Assembly (NCBI GenBank): GCA_937934355.1
Contig: CALGZY010000282.1
Coordinates: 1 to 54,669 of the forward strand
DNA: 54,669 nt
Direction of reading: 5' to 3'
DNA from: an uncultured Collinsella sp.
GTDB taxonomy: Bacteria > Actinomycetota > Coriobacteriia > Coriobacteriales > Coriobacteriaceae
Position numbers and translations under genes: made by a program. Positions 17,383 to 25,552 of this stretch are shown here, one piece after another (the first letter of the stretch is position 1; each line of letters starts with the position of its first letter). The notes under the pieces are model-generated. The model searched no databases. It was given only the letters and a program-made list of their open reading frames with translations, and was not told the origin of the DNA.

Positions 17383-17500
17383 TCCCATTCCTCGATTTTG
17401 TTGAGCCGGGGGCCGCTCGTGTCCCCGGCGCTCCCTGTTGACTTGGGGCCCGCGGTCGTTATCTCCCATGCTTCCTCAACGGTGGCGGGTCCTCGTCATG

Positions 17501-17540
17501 GTGCTCTGCATGTTCTAGCCACACGCGCATGCCGGAGCAC
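17501..17540 (+). other. Leader hairpin upstream of ygeW
   Basis: GTGCTC-T-GCATG (17501-17512) pairs with CATGC-CG-GAGCAC (17528-17540). It lies in the 201-base gap between ygeY and ygeW, which also holds a GC-rich hairpin, CCGGGG with CCCCGG, near 17406-17428. Neither has a T-run, so they are not simple terminators. They could set differential expression of ygeW or be processing sites. Confidence 0.35.
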
Positions 17541-17583
17541 ATCTACTCATTGCGATCGTTTCATCTTTAGAAAGGACATTTCC

Positions 17584-18786
17584 ATGGACGCTAAGTTTAC
17601 CGAGCTCGTCGAGCAGCTGAACGGCCTCGATTTTAAGGGCATGTACGGCAGCGACTTCCTGCACACCTGGGACAAGACCACCGATGAGCTCAAGGCTCTC
17701 TACATCGTCGCCGACGCCCTGCGCGAGCTGCGTGAGAACAACGTTTCGTCCAAGATCTTCGACTCGGGCCTGGCCGTCTCCCTGTTCCGCGACAACTCCA
17801 CCCGTACGCGTTTCTCTTTCTCTAAGGCCGCCAACCTGCTCGGCCTTGAGCTGCAGGACCTGGACGAGAAGAAGTCCCAGATCGCCCACGGCGAGACCGT
17901 CCGCGAGACCGCTACCATGATCTCCTTCATGGCCGACGTCATCGGCATCCGCGATGACATGTACATCGGCAAGGGCGATGCCTACATGGCCGAGGTCTCC
18001 GAGTCCGTGCAGCAGGCCTACGAGGATGGCGTTCTGGATCACCGTCCCACGCTCATCTCTCTGCAGTCCGATTCCGACCACCCCACGCAGTCCTCTGCCG
18101 ACATGCTCTACCTCATCAACGAGTTTGGCGGCCTCGAGAACCTTAAGGGCAAGAAGGTTGCCGTCACCTGGGCCTATTCGCCCTCTTACGGCAAGCCGTT
18201 GTCCTGCCCGCAGTCGCTGATCAGCCTGCTGCCCCGCTTTGGCATGGACGTCACCCTGGCTCACCCCGAGGGCTACGACCTCATGCCCGAGGTCGTCGAG
18301 CGCGCCAAGAGCTATGCCGCCGAGTCCGGCACCACCTTTAAGCAGGTCAACACCATGGCCGAGGCCTTCGAGGGCGCCGACATCGTGATCCCCAAGAGCT
18401 GGGCTCCGTTTGCCGCCATGGAGAAGCGCACCAACCTGTACGCCGAGGGCGACGACGCCGGCATCGCAGCGCTCGAGAAGGAGCTGCTCGCCCAGAACGC
18501 CACCCATCAGGACTGGTGCTCCACGACCGAGCTCATGGAGAAGACCGCCAACGGCCAGGACACCATCTTTATGCACCCGCTGCCCGCCGACATCTCCGGT
18601 GTCTCCTGCGAGCACGGCGAGGTTAACGCCGACGTCTTCGACATGCACCGTGTGGGCATGTACAAGGAGGCCAGCTACAAGCCGTACGCCATCGCAGCCA
18701 TGATGTTCCTGCAGAAGGTTGCCGATCCCGCCGCTACCCTCAAGGCCCTCGACGAGCGCAATACCGCCCGTTGGTTCCAGGCCTAA
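17584..18786 (+). CDS. ygeW: Knotted carbamoyltransferase YgeW
   Basis: A 400-residue member of the aspartate/ornithine carbamoyltransferase superfamily. The carbamoyl-phosphate motif STRTR is at 72-76, DHPTQ at about 165-169, and HPLP at 331-334. E. coli YgeW lacks activity with aspartate or ornithine, and the family is tied to purine degradation, where it may release carbamoyl phosphate for ATP formation. The ATG at 17584 follows AAAGGA. A strong terminator lies after it, so ygeX-ygeY-ygeW form one unit, possibly with internal processing. Confidence 0.93.
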   Translation: MDAKFTELVEQLNGLDFKGMYGSDFLHTWDKTTDELKALYIVADALRELRENNVSSKIFDSGLAVSLFRDNSTRTRFSFSKAANLLGLELQDLDEKKSQIAHGETVRETATMISFMADVIGIRDDMYIGKGDAYMAEVSESVQQAYEDGVLDHRPTLISLQSDSDHPTQSSADMLYLINEFGGLENLKGKKVAVTWAYSPSYGKPLSCPQSLISLLPRFGMDVTLAHPEGYDLMPEVVERAKSYAAESGTTFKQVNTMAEAFEGADIVIPKSWAPFAAMEKRTNLYAEGDDAGIAALEKELLAQNATHQDWCSTTELMEKTANGQDTIFMHPLPADISGVSCEHGEVNADVFDMHRVGMYKEASYKPYAIAAMMFLQKVADPAATLKALDERNTARWFQA

Positions 18787-18809
18787 AGCCGGGTTGAGGT
18801 AAGCCATGT

Positions 18810-18849
18810 AAAGGGGGCGCTCTGCCAACCGGCGGGGTGCCCCTTTTTT
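18810..18849 (+). terminator. Rho-independent terminator after ygeW
   Basis: AAAGGGGGC pairs with GTGCCCCTTT over a GC-rich arm with a loop rich in C and G, and ends in a TTTTTT run at 18844-18849. It closes the ygeXYW unit. Confidence 0.85.
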
Positions 18850-18936
18850 GCATCGCGGGCGTGCGGGATAAGCGCTTTCGATGTGGATGCCCGCGGCGCG
18901 AGTTATGGGTACGATGGTTTCAGGGGAGGTATCACC

Positions 18937-19551
18937 ATGAAACTTGGATGCGTCATTATGGCCTCGGGCGAGGGCAAGCGGTTTGGCTCCAACAAGATGC
19001 TTGCCGATATCTATGGCAAGCCGCTGATTGCCTGGACTATCGATTCGGTTCCCCGGGGCTTTGACGTCGTGGTTTCGACGCGTTGGCCCGAGGTCGCCCA
19101 GATTTGCGAGGACAAGCATTGCCCGTGTGTGCTGCACGATGGCGAGCTGCGCAGCGAAAGCGTCCGTGCGGGCCTTTCGTGGGGAGTCGAACGCAACTGG
19201 AAAGGTTGCCTCTATTTGCCGGGCGACCAGCCGCTCGTGAGTTCGGATTCTTTTGAGGCTATGGTTCGTACATTTGACGAGCGTGGCCGCAAGCATCCGG
19301 TGCGTCTTGCGTGCAACGGTGAGCCTTCGAGTCCGGTGCTCTTTCCGGCGGAATTGTTCGATGCGCTCATACGTCTTGAGGGCAAGGACGGCGGCGGTTC
19401 GATCCTCAAGGACCGTACCGATGTGGTGCTGGTCGAGGCGCGTGCCTACGAGCTGTGGGACGTCGATACCGCCAAGGGGCAGCAACGCATAACGGAGCAT
19501 ATCGCCGCCTGCTCGTATTTTGATCGCGTGGCCAACTGTATTAATCAATAA
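18937..19551 (+). CDS. mocA: MocA/YgfJ-like molybdopterin nucleotidyltransferase
   Basis: A 204-residue GT-A-fold nucleotidyltransferase. The NTP-binding start is MASGEGKRFGSNKM (about 8-21). The metal-binding region is LYLPGDQPLVSS (about 87-98), and FPAEL (about 131-135) is the late conserved segment. MocA adds CMP to molybdopterin to form the cytosine dinucleotide cofactor used by xanthine dehydrogenase-like enzymes in bacteria; YgfJ is its homologue in the purine/selenium cluster. The ATG at 18937 follows GGGGAGG. The hydantoinase gene follows after eight bases, indicating co-transcription. Confidence 0.85.
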   Translation: MKLGCVIMASGEGKRFGSNKMLADIYGKPLIAWTIDSVPRGFDVVVSTRWPEVAQICEDKHCPCVLHDGELRSESVRAGLSWGVERNWKGCLYLPGDQPLVSSDSFEAMVRTFDERGRKHPVRLACNGEPSSPVLFPAELFDALIRLEGKDGGGSILKDRTDVVLVEARAYELWDVDTAKGQQRITEHIAACSYFDRVANCINQ

Positions 19552-19559
19552 GGAGCAAC

Positions 19560-20927
19560 ATGATCATCATCAAAAACGGCGCGCTCGTGACGCCCCAGGG
19601 GCTTCGCCGCGCCGATCTTGCCATGGAGGGCGACAAGATTGTGCGGATTGCCGCGGCGATTGAGCCGGGTGAGGACGATACCGTCCAGGACGCCACGGAC
19701 TGTTGGGTGTTCCCGGGCTTTATCGATGGGCACACGCACATGCAGTGCTGGACCAGCATGGACTGGACGGCCGATAGCTTTGAGACCGGCACGCGTGCGG
19801 CTGCCTGCGGCGGTACGACGACCATCGTGGACTACGCGACGGCTGATCGCGGCGTGACCATGCCCGATGCCTTGGCCGAGTGGCATCGCCGTGCCGACGG
19901 AACCTGCACGGCCAACTACGCCTTTCATATGGCACTCGCCGAGTGGAATGAACGCAACCGCGCCGATCTTTCGGCTATGCGCGAGGCGGGCGTATCGTCG
20001 TTTAAGACCTACTTTGCCTACGATCATTTGCGCCTGGACGATGCCGAGACGCTCGAGGTGCTCGAGGAGCTCAAGCGTATTGGCGGCATACTGTGCGTGC
20101 ATTGCGAGAACGGTACGCTGGTGAATGAGCTGCAGAAGCGCGTGTACGAGCAGGGGATTCATGGGCCCGAGGGGCATGCGCTCAGCCGCCCGGACGTGTG
20201 TGAGGCCGAAGCCGTGAGCCGCCTGCTGTATCTGGCGCACCTGGCCGGCGACGCCCCAGTCAACGTGGTGCACCTTTCGACCAAGTTGGGGCTCGAGGCC
20301 ATTCGTGCGGCCAAGGCGCGCGGGCAGAAGAATATCTATGTCGAGACCTGCCCTCAGTATCTGATGCTCGACGACACCTGCTATCTGGAGCAGGGCGAGG
20401 ACGGCTTTGCGGGCGCCAAGTATGTGATGAGCCCGCCGCTGCGCCATGCCGGTGACCGTGCCGCGCTGCGCGAGGCGCTTGTGGCCGGCGAGATCGATAC
20501 GATTGCGACCGATCATTGCAGCTTTAACCTGCACGGGCAAAAGGACCGCGGGCGCGACGATTTCCGCGCGATTCCCAACGGCGGGCCCGGCGTGGAGCAT
20601 CGTCCCGTCGCGATTGCCACGAGCTTTGAGGGACAGCTGGGTCCCGAGGATCTGTGCCGCTTGATGAGCGAGAACCCGGCGCGCGTGTTTGGCATGTACC
20701 CGCGCAAGGGATGTCTTGCTGAGGGCTCCGATGCCGACGTGTGCGTGTGGGATCCCAAGGCGCGCTGGACGATCAGCGCCGCGACGCAGCATCAGGCCGT
20801 GGACTACACGCCGCTCGAGGGCTTTGAGGCGCACGGCCGCGCCAAGGCTGTGTTTGTGAACGGCGTGCTGGCCGCGCGCGACGGCGAGCCCACGGGAGTC
20901 CAGCCCGGTCGCTACGTGCCCCGCTAG
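19560..20927 (+). CDS. hyuA: Dihydropyrimidinase/hydantoinase family amidohydrolase
   Basis: A 455-residue cyclic amidohydrolase with a binuclear metal centre. The metal ligands GHTHM (H58, H60), the lysine to be carboxylated in SFKTYF (K149), HCENG (about 181-185) and a late IATDHCS (about 314-320) are all present. It opens cyclic amides such as hydantoin, dihydropyrimidines or purine-derived ring intermediates. The E. coli homologue HyuA/YgeZ lies in the same purine cluster. The ATG follows AAGGAG by four bases. The first palindromic repeat lies just downstream. Confidence 0.88.
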   Translation: MIIIKNGALVTPQGLRRADLAMEGDKIVRIAAAIEPGEDDTVQDATDCWVFPGFIDGHTHMQCWTSMDWTADSFETGTRAAACGGTTTIVDYATADRGVTMPDALAEWHRRADGTCTANYAFHMALAEWNERNRADLSAMREAGVSSFKTYFAYDHLRLDDAETLEVLEELKRIGGILCVHCENGTLVNELQKRVYEQGIHGPEGHALSRPDVCEAEAVSRLLYLAHLAGDAPVNVVHLSTKLGLEAIRAAKARGQKNIYVETCPQYLMLDDTCYLEQGEDGFAGAKYVMSPPLRHAGDRAALREALVAGEIDTIATDHCSFNLHGQKDRGRDDFRAIPNGGPGVEHRPVAIATSFEGQLGPEDLCRLMSENPARVFGMYPRKGCLAEGSDADVCVWDPKARWTISAATQHQAVDYTPLEGFEAHGRAKAVFVNGVLAARDGEPTGVQPGRYVPR

Positions 20928-20953
20928 CAGGAAGGGCGTCGAATTCCCTTCGC

Positions 20954-21020
20954 AGTTGTGGTGAAATAGTTCCTGTTTAGCCGCCAAATAGGCCGTTTCA
21001 GGAACTATTCCACCGCAACT
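20954..21020. repeat. Palindromic repeat, copy 1
   Basis: A 67-base inverted repeat with outer arms AGTTGTGGTGAAATAG and CTATTCCACCGCAACT and inner arms TTCCTG/CAGGAA around a GC-rich centre. It lies between the converging ends of hyuA and yqeC, so it could terminate both. The arms carry one wobble and one mismatch. It belongs to the same family as copies at 23748 and 25259. Confidence 0.85.
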
Positions 21021-21045
21021 TATAGGTCTGCTGGGGCAGCGCCGG

Positions 21046-21780
21046 CTATTTGAGGCTGGTGGCGATGATGGGACGGTCGAGAGCTGCCTCGAAGCGGTCG
21101 GCCATCGTTGGGTCGGCAAGCGTGTCGACTTGGTTGAGCATGATGCGGGCATTGTTGAGGTTCAGCATCCGCAGCTCGGCATTGAGCACCATGGCGACGT
21201 GCTCTGGGGTGGCAGCGTCGGTGGGCTCGCAGCCGCAGCGCCCGCAGAAGAGCTCGGGGCGGTGGACAACCTCGGCGACGGGCTTGCCCAGCCCCGAGGC
21301 GCCGACGACCCAGACAACGTTTGCAGTGGTGGCGGGAATTACCGGCTCCCAGGCGGCGTGCGCCTTGAGCGGGAGTCGCTTGCTGCCATCTGCCTCGGCC
21401 AACACATAGTCAAAGCGCTGCGCCAGCTCGTTGAGCGGCTCGGCGGGGGCGGAGAGCTTGCCCGTCTCGGGGTCCAAGACACCAGCTTGGCAGATGCTTC
21501 CGCGGACAAGTCCTGCGCAGGCCTCGCAGGTGCAGCCGGGAACATGCAGGGTCCCCGGCTTCCAAGGCGCGGCGTCCAGGCGACGGCTCGACCCGTCCCA
21601 TTGCACGCCGGCGACGGGAAACATGTGCGTGGTGGCGCAGAGGAGCACCCTGCCGCCGGCGCGCATGAGCTCAAGGCCGAGCGTCTTCAGCAATGTCGAC
21701 TTGCCGCCACTGCCGATAATTGCGGTAATGCCCGGCTCGATCTTGAGCGCGGAGGCAAGGTTTCCGCTCGTCGTTTCCAT
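21046..21780 (-). CDS. yqeC: YqeC, selenium-dependent hydroxylase maturation protein
   Basis: A 244-residue P-loop protein of the YqeC family, known from genomes with selenium-dependent molybdenum hydroxylases. The nucleotide-binding loop is GSGGKST (23-29). It carries Cys pairs CTCEAC (about 83-88) and CGRCGCE near residue 185, which may bind metal. It is thought to prepare the selenium-containing cofactor. The ATG at 21780 has a weak GGCGG-type ribosome site. It is transcribed convergently with hyuA and divergently from yqeB, sharing a promoter region. Confidence 0.88.
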   Translation of the reverse strand: METTSGNLASALKIEPGITAIIGSGGKSTLLKTLGLELMRAGGRVLLCATTHMFPVAGVQWDGSSRRLDAAPWKPGTLHVPGCTCEACAGLVRGSICQAGVLDPETGKLSAPAEPLNELAQRFDYVLAEADGSKRLPLKAHAAWEPVIPATTANVVWVVGASGLGKPVAEVVHRPELFCGRCGCEPTDAATPEHVAMVLNAELRMLNLNNARIMLNQVDTLADPTMADRFEAALDRPIIATSLK

Positions 21781-21882
21781 CTGTTCACCGCCGTATAATA
21801 CTGTGATAATAAATAATCATCAGAGTAGCGGTCGAACCGCTTTTGCTCTGCTCAAACCGTAGCACAGGGAGGTGCCCCGGGA
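21781..21882. promoter_or_regulatory. Divergent promoter region between yqeC and yqeB
   Basis: A 102-base AT-rich gap with TATAAT at 21794-21799 on the plus strand and the short inverted repeat AGCGGT-CGA-ACCGCT near 21830-21844. An AGGGAGG site precedes yqeB. Both genes are predicted to be expressed from here. Confidence 0.5.
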
Positions 21883-22677
21883 ATGCTCGTTTATATTCGC
21901 GGTGCCGGTGATATCGCCACAGGCGTCGCCGCTCGCTTGGTGCGCGCCGGCGTGTCGGTCGTTATGGCCGATATCGCGGTTCCCACGTGCATCCGCCGCA
22001 CAATCAGTTTTTGCGAGGCCATTCGCCTGGGCGAGGTCGAGGTCGAAGGCATTCGCGCTCGCTTGGCACAGACGCCGGCTGAGGCGCTTGCGATTACCGA
22101 GGCTGGAGACGTCGCCGTCGTGGTGGACCCCCAGGCCAAGATGCTCGGCGAGCTGAAACCCGCGGCTGTGGTCGACGCGATTTTGGCCAAGCGCAACCTG
22201 GGCACCACGCGCGACATGGCGCCTGCCGTCATCGCCGTGGGGCCGGGCTTTACCGCGCCGGTTGACTGCGACGCCGTGGTCGAGACCATGCGCGGGCATT
22301 TTCTCGGCCGTGTCATTACCCAAGGTTCGCCCCAGCCCAACACAGGCGTGCCGGGCATTATCGCTGGCTATGGCAAGGAGCGCGTTATCCACAGCCCCGC
22401 CGCCGGCGTGTTTCGGTCCGACCGCGCAATCGGCGACATCGTGAGCGCCGGAGACGTAATTGGCTACGCGGGCGATACGCCCATGGTCACGCAGATTGAC
22501 GGCTGCTTGCGCGGTCTTTTGGCCGACGGCGTTCAGGTGACCGAGGGCTTTAAATGTGCCGACGTCGATCCGCGCGGCGATGCCAGCTATATCAACTACA
22601 TTTCGGACAAGGCGACGTCGGTCGGCGGCGGTGTGCTCGAGGCACTCGCTATGCTCACCGACGTTTTTTGGGGATAG
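21883..22677 (+). CDS. yqeB: YqeB-family selenium-dependent molybdenum hydroxylase accessory protein
   Basis: A 264-residue protein of the YqeB (EF2563) family, restricted to organisms with selenium-dependent molybdenum hydroxylases. The amino end is a Rossmann-like segment, VYIRGAGDIATGVAARLVRAG (about 3-23). Conserved Cys occurs in VPTCIRRTISFCEA. Later blocks VAVGPGFTAP and TQGSPQPNTGVPG match the family. The protein probably assists insertion of the labile selenium. It starts with ATG after AGGGAGG and is followed by the XdhC-type gene after nine bases, so the two form an operon. Confidence 0.88.
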   Translation: MLVYIRGAGDIATGVAARLVRAGVSVVMADIAVPTCIRRTISFCEAIRLGEVEVEGIRARLAQTPAEALAITEAGDVAVVVDPQAKMLGELKPAAVVDAILAKRNLGTTRDMAPAVIAVGPGFTAPVDCDAVVETMRGHFLGRVITQGSPQPNTGVPGIIAGYGKERVIHSPAAGVFRSDRAIGDIVSAGDVIGYAGDTPMVTQIDGCLRGLLADGVQVTEGFKCADVDPRGDASYINYISDKATSVGGGVLEALAMLTDVFWG

Positions 22678-22686
22678 GAAGCGACG

Positions 22687-23730
22687 ATGGAAAAGCTCGA
22701 TGTTGTGAATGCGGCGCTTGTCGCCCTGCGTGCTGGTAAGACGTGCGAGCTGGTGGTCGTGGCCGGCACGGCAGGGTCATCGCCGCGCGGCGTGGGCGCC
22801 TGGATGGCCGTCTTTGCCGATGGCAGCCAAGCGGGCACTATCGGCGGCGGCAAGATTGAGCTCTTTGCGCTGGATGAGGCGCGCGAGCTCCTGAGCGCGG
22901 GACAGTCGCGTCTGGTCCGCTACACCATGGGCGGCGAGAACTCCGATACCGGCATGATCTGCGGCGGAGCTATCTGCCTGTGCTACCTACATCTGGATGC
23001 AACCCAGGCACCGTTGTTCCAGGAAATTGCCAACGTCTTGGCCTATCGGCGCATCGGCGACTTCGTCATCGACTTTGAGCCGTTTATCGCGAGCGCGCTC
23101 GAGGGCGATGTGGCCGATTACCATGGCGAGGAATCGCGCCACACCATTGCGGGCTGCCCCGGGCTTTCGCTGGTGGAGGAGGGGAGGAAGGTCACCTACA
23201 CCAACGCGGCCTCCGAGATTCCCACGGCGCACATCGAGACGCTCTGCCCCGAGGGCCTGACCTACATCTTTGGCTGCGGACACGTGGGCGCTGCGACGGC
23301 GAGGGTGCTCACGGCGGCGGGCTTTGCCGTCGTGGCTTGCGACGATCGCCCCGGCACGCTGACCCCCGATTGGGTGCCCGGTGTCTACGATCGTCGCCTG
23401 GTCGATTACAAGAACCTGAGCAAGCAGTGCCCCATCGGCCCGCGCGACCTGGTGGTCGTCGCCACGGCGGGTCACAAGTCCGATATCGACGTGGTGATTC
23501 AGGCCATGCGCGCCAAGCCTGCCTACCTGGGCTGCCTGGGATCGCGCCGCAAGACGGCCTTTGTGCGCGCCCGCCTGGAGCAGGAGGGCTTTACGCAGGG
23601 CCAGATCGACGAGCTGCACCTGCCGATCGGCGTTGCCATTCAGGCCGAGGACCCCGAGGAGATCGCCATCTCCATCGCCGCCGAGATGATCCACCTGCGC
23701 CGCACCAAACTCGTCCCCCGCAAGCGCTAA
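22687..23730 (+). CDS. XdhC/CoxI-family molybdenum hydroxylase maturation factor
   Basis: A 347-residue protein with both XdhC domains. The first (about 1-110) has AGSSPRGVGAWM and GTIGGGKIE and a Cys-containing MICGGAICLCYL. The second is a Rossmann domain with TYIFGCGHVGAAT (about 194-206) and later YLGCLGSRRKT. XdhC binds the molybdenum cofactor and promotes its sulfuration before insertion into xanthine dehydrogenase. In a yqeB/yqeC neighbourhood it most likely serves a selenium-dependent purine hydroxylase encoded elsewhere. It starts with ATG after GGAAG. Palindromic repeat copy 2 follows. Confidence 0.87.
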   Translation: MEKLDVVNAALVALRAGKTCELVVVAGTAGSSPRGVGAWMAVFADGSQAGTIGGGKIELFALDEARELLSAGQSRLVRYTMGGENSDTGMICGGAICLCYLHLDATQAPLFQEIANVLAYRRIGDFVIDFEPFIASALEGDVADYHGEESRHTIAGCPGLSLVEEGRKVTYTNAASEIPTAHIETLCPEGLTYIFGCGHVGAATARVLTAAGFAVVACDDRPGTLTPDWVPGVYDRRLVDYKNLSKQCPIGPRDLVVVATAGHKSDIDVVIQAMRAKPAYLGCLGSRRKTAFVRARLEQEGFTQGQIDELHLPIGVAIQAEDPEEIAISIAAEMIHLRRTKLVPRKR

Positions 23731-23747
23731 TCGCATCCCCATCAATA

Positions 23748-23814
23748 AGTTGCGGTGAAATAGTTCCTAGATAAGCCTGACGGGCGCTCAGTCAGGAACT
23801 ATTTCACCGCAACT
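23748..23814. repeat. Palindromic repeat, copy 2
   Basis: A 67-base element with perfect 21-base arms (AGTTGCGGTGAAATAG then TTCCT, and its complement) around a centre containing GCCTGACGGGC. It lies 17 bases after the XdhC-type gene and before the permease promoter, so it may act as that operon's terminator. Confidence 0.88.
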
Positions 23815-23846
23815 GCTGTTTGACCCCGGGGGATGCAGGATTGCGG

Positions 23847-23880
23847 GTCAAAATGCTACCTGTGCCATATGCCCTATAAT
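23847..23880 (+). promoter_or_regulatory. Candidate promoter of the purine permease
   Basis: TATAAT at 23875-23880 is a perfect -10 hexamer. No good -35 lies at the right distance (GTCAAA at 23847 is too far at about 22 bases; TGCTAC at 23854 is a poor match). I saw no purine riboswitch aptamer in the short leader. Confidence 0.4.
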
Positions 23881-23931
23881 GTCCGCTCGTTGAGCGGCAT
23901 GGTGCCGCTGCCTAGGGTATGGGAGGCGCAA

Positions 23932-25245
23932 ATGGCAGAGTCGGCAGCAGGGGATGCCCTGTTCGAGCGTACGGGAAAAGTATCGTTTGTGCAGGTATTG
24001 CCCCATGCATTGCAACATGTGCTGGCGGCGTTCGCGGGCATCGTCACACCCGCTATCGTCATCGCGTCGGTCTGCGGCTTTACCCCTCAAGAGGAGGCCG
24101 CCGTCATCCAGGCATCGCTCGTCCTCTCGGCGCTCGACATTTTCCTTCAACAGTTCCCCATAAAAGGTGTCGTCGGTTCGGGCCTGCCCATCGTGATGGG
24201 CGCGAGCTTCACCTTCGTGCCGGCGCTCAAGGCGGTCGGTTTCGAGCTTGGCTTTGAGGCCGTGCTAGGCGCCCAGGTAATCGGCGGTGCGCTCGTCGCG
24301 CTCTTCGGCCTGCTGTTTAGGCGCGTGAGTTTTCTGTTCCCGGCCCCGGTGCTTGGCACCGTTATCTTTGTCATTGGCCTGTCGCTATGCCCAGTGGCAG
24401 TTGCCTCCATGGCGGGCGGGGAGGGCGCGGCCGATTTTGGCAGTGTCACCAACTGGGCCGTCGCGCTCGTGACGTTCGTCGTTACCTTTATGGCCGGCAA
24501 CTACGGCAAGGGTGCGTTTAGGCTGGGCAGCATCCTGGCCGGTATCTGCGCGGGCTTTGTTTTGGCTGCGGTGTTGGGCATGGTCGATTTCTCGGCCATC
24601 GCGACTGCCAGCTGGTTCGCCCCGCCCGCCCTGGGCGCCCATCGCCTGGTGTTCGACCCGGCCGCGTGCGCCGTCGTGGGCGTTGTCGCCATTGTTAACG
24701 CCGTGCAGGTCATGGGCGAGTTTGCCGCCGTGTCGTCCGCTGCGCTCGATACCCCTGCGACCGATAGCCAGATCTCGGGTGGCCTGATCGCCAACGGCCT
24801 AGTCGGTATGCTGTCGGGCTTTTTGGGCGGCGTCCCCACGGCAACCTTTGGCCAGAATGTGGGCATTATCGCCGAGAACAAGGTCGTCAACCGCATGGTC
24901 TTTACGCTTGCCGCCGCCATCTTGCTCATCGCGGGCCTGCTGCCCAAGTGCGCGGCGGTACTCACGTCTATTCCGCAGCCGGTAATCGGCGGCGCCACGA
25001 TCGGAGTGTTCGCGACCATCGGCATGAACGGTGTGGTCATGTTTGCCCGCCACGGCCTGTCTCAGCGCGATACCACGCTCATGGGCCTCTCTATCGCCTT
25101 TGGCACGGGCATCGAGCGCACGGCCGGCGCGCTTGCCGGCGCTGGATTTCCCGCATGGGTCGGCACCGTCTTTGGCGGATCCTCCATTGCCGTCGCTGCA
25201 CTTGTCGCCGTCGTCCTCAACCTGGTCCTGCCTCGCCAAAAATAA
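23932..25245 (+). CDS. NCS2-family purine (xanthine/urate) permease
   Basis: A 437-residue polytopic membrane protein of the nucleobase:cation symporter-2 family (UacT, XanP, PbuX). The family signature appears in TFGQNVGIIAENKVVNR (about 306-322), and ALQHVLAAFAGIVTPAIV near the start is typical. About 12 to 14 hydrophobic segments span the protein. Substrate is probably xanthine or urate, given the flanking purine-degradation genes. ATG 23932 follows GGGAGG; an extension to 23833 is open but has no ribosome site. It is transcribed alone, between palindromic repeat copies 2 and 3. Confidence 0.88.
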   Translation: MAESAAGDALFERTGKVSFVQVLPHALQHVLAAFAGIVTPAIVIASVCGFTPQEEAAVIQASLVLSALDIFLQQFPIKGVVGSGLPIVMGASFTFVPALKAVGFELGFEAVLGAQVIGGALVALFGLLFRRVSFLFPAPVLGTVIFVIGLSLCPVAVASMAGGEGAADFGSVTNWAVALVTFVVTFMAGNYGKGAFRLGSILAGICAGFVLAAVLGMVDFSAIATASWFAPPALGAHRLVFDPAACAVVGVVAIVNAVQVMGEFAAVSSAALDTPATDSQISGGLIANGLVGMLSGFLGGVPTATFGQNVGIIAENKVVNRMVFTLAAAILLIAGLLPKCAAVLTSIPQPVIGGATIGVFATIGMNGVVMFARHGLSQRDTTLMGLSIAFGTGIERTAGALAGAGFPAWVGTVFGGSSIAVAALVAVVLNLVLPRQK

Positions 25246-25258
25246 CGCCCCATATATG

Positions 25259-25325
25259 AGTTGCGGTGAAATACGGACTGTTTAAGCCTGTTAGGCCGCC
25301 AAACAGTCCCTATTTCACCGCAACT
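25259..25325. repeat. Palindromic repeat, copy 3, with a changed inner stem
   Basis: The outer arms AGTTGCGGTGAAATA and TATTTCACCGCAACT are as in copy 2. The inner arms are different, GGACTGTTT with AAACAGTCC, yet still complementary. It lies just after the permease stop and may terminate it. Confidence 0.88.
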
Positions 25326-25552
25326 GCTTGTTGGGACCCATTTGTGCGGGGGAGTTGTGGAGTTGTGCAGGCAGACGAGGTTTTTCTGGAAATACGCCCC
25401 CGATGCGCGTATAGTACCGATTGTTTTGTCGGCTCCTGCTGCGTCGAGTCCAAACCGCGAAATGCCATGAGCGGCGCGGATGCAGCCAGGAGGCACGAGG
25501 ACAACCCATCGTGGCCACGCCCCGTGCTTAAAACCCCAAGAAGGAGTGAACA
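25326..25552 (+). promoter_or_regulatory. Gene-free leader of the rplE operon
   Basis: No gene was found in this 227-base region. TATAGT at 25410-25415 is a plausible -10 for a promoter driving rplE; the -35 is unclear. An AAGGAG precedes the rplE ATG. The long leader of about 135 bases could hold a ribosomal-protein autoregulatory site, but I could not recognise one. No remnant of rplX was seen. Confidence 0.45.

Noticed and set aside
14576..21152. Very long minus-strand open frames opposite ygeX, ygeY, ygeW and the hydantoinase gene (473 to 677 codons)
   Set aside because: They mirror the codon bias of highly expressed genes on the other strand, have no ribosome sites or family features, and overlap well-identified genes fully.
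23815..23931. Purine riboswitch before the permease
   Set aside because: No three-way-junction aptamer with the conserved loop bases could be found.
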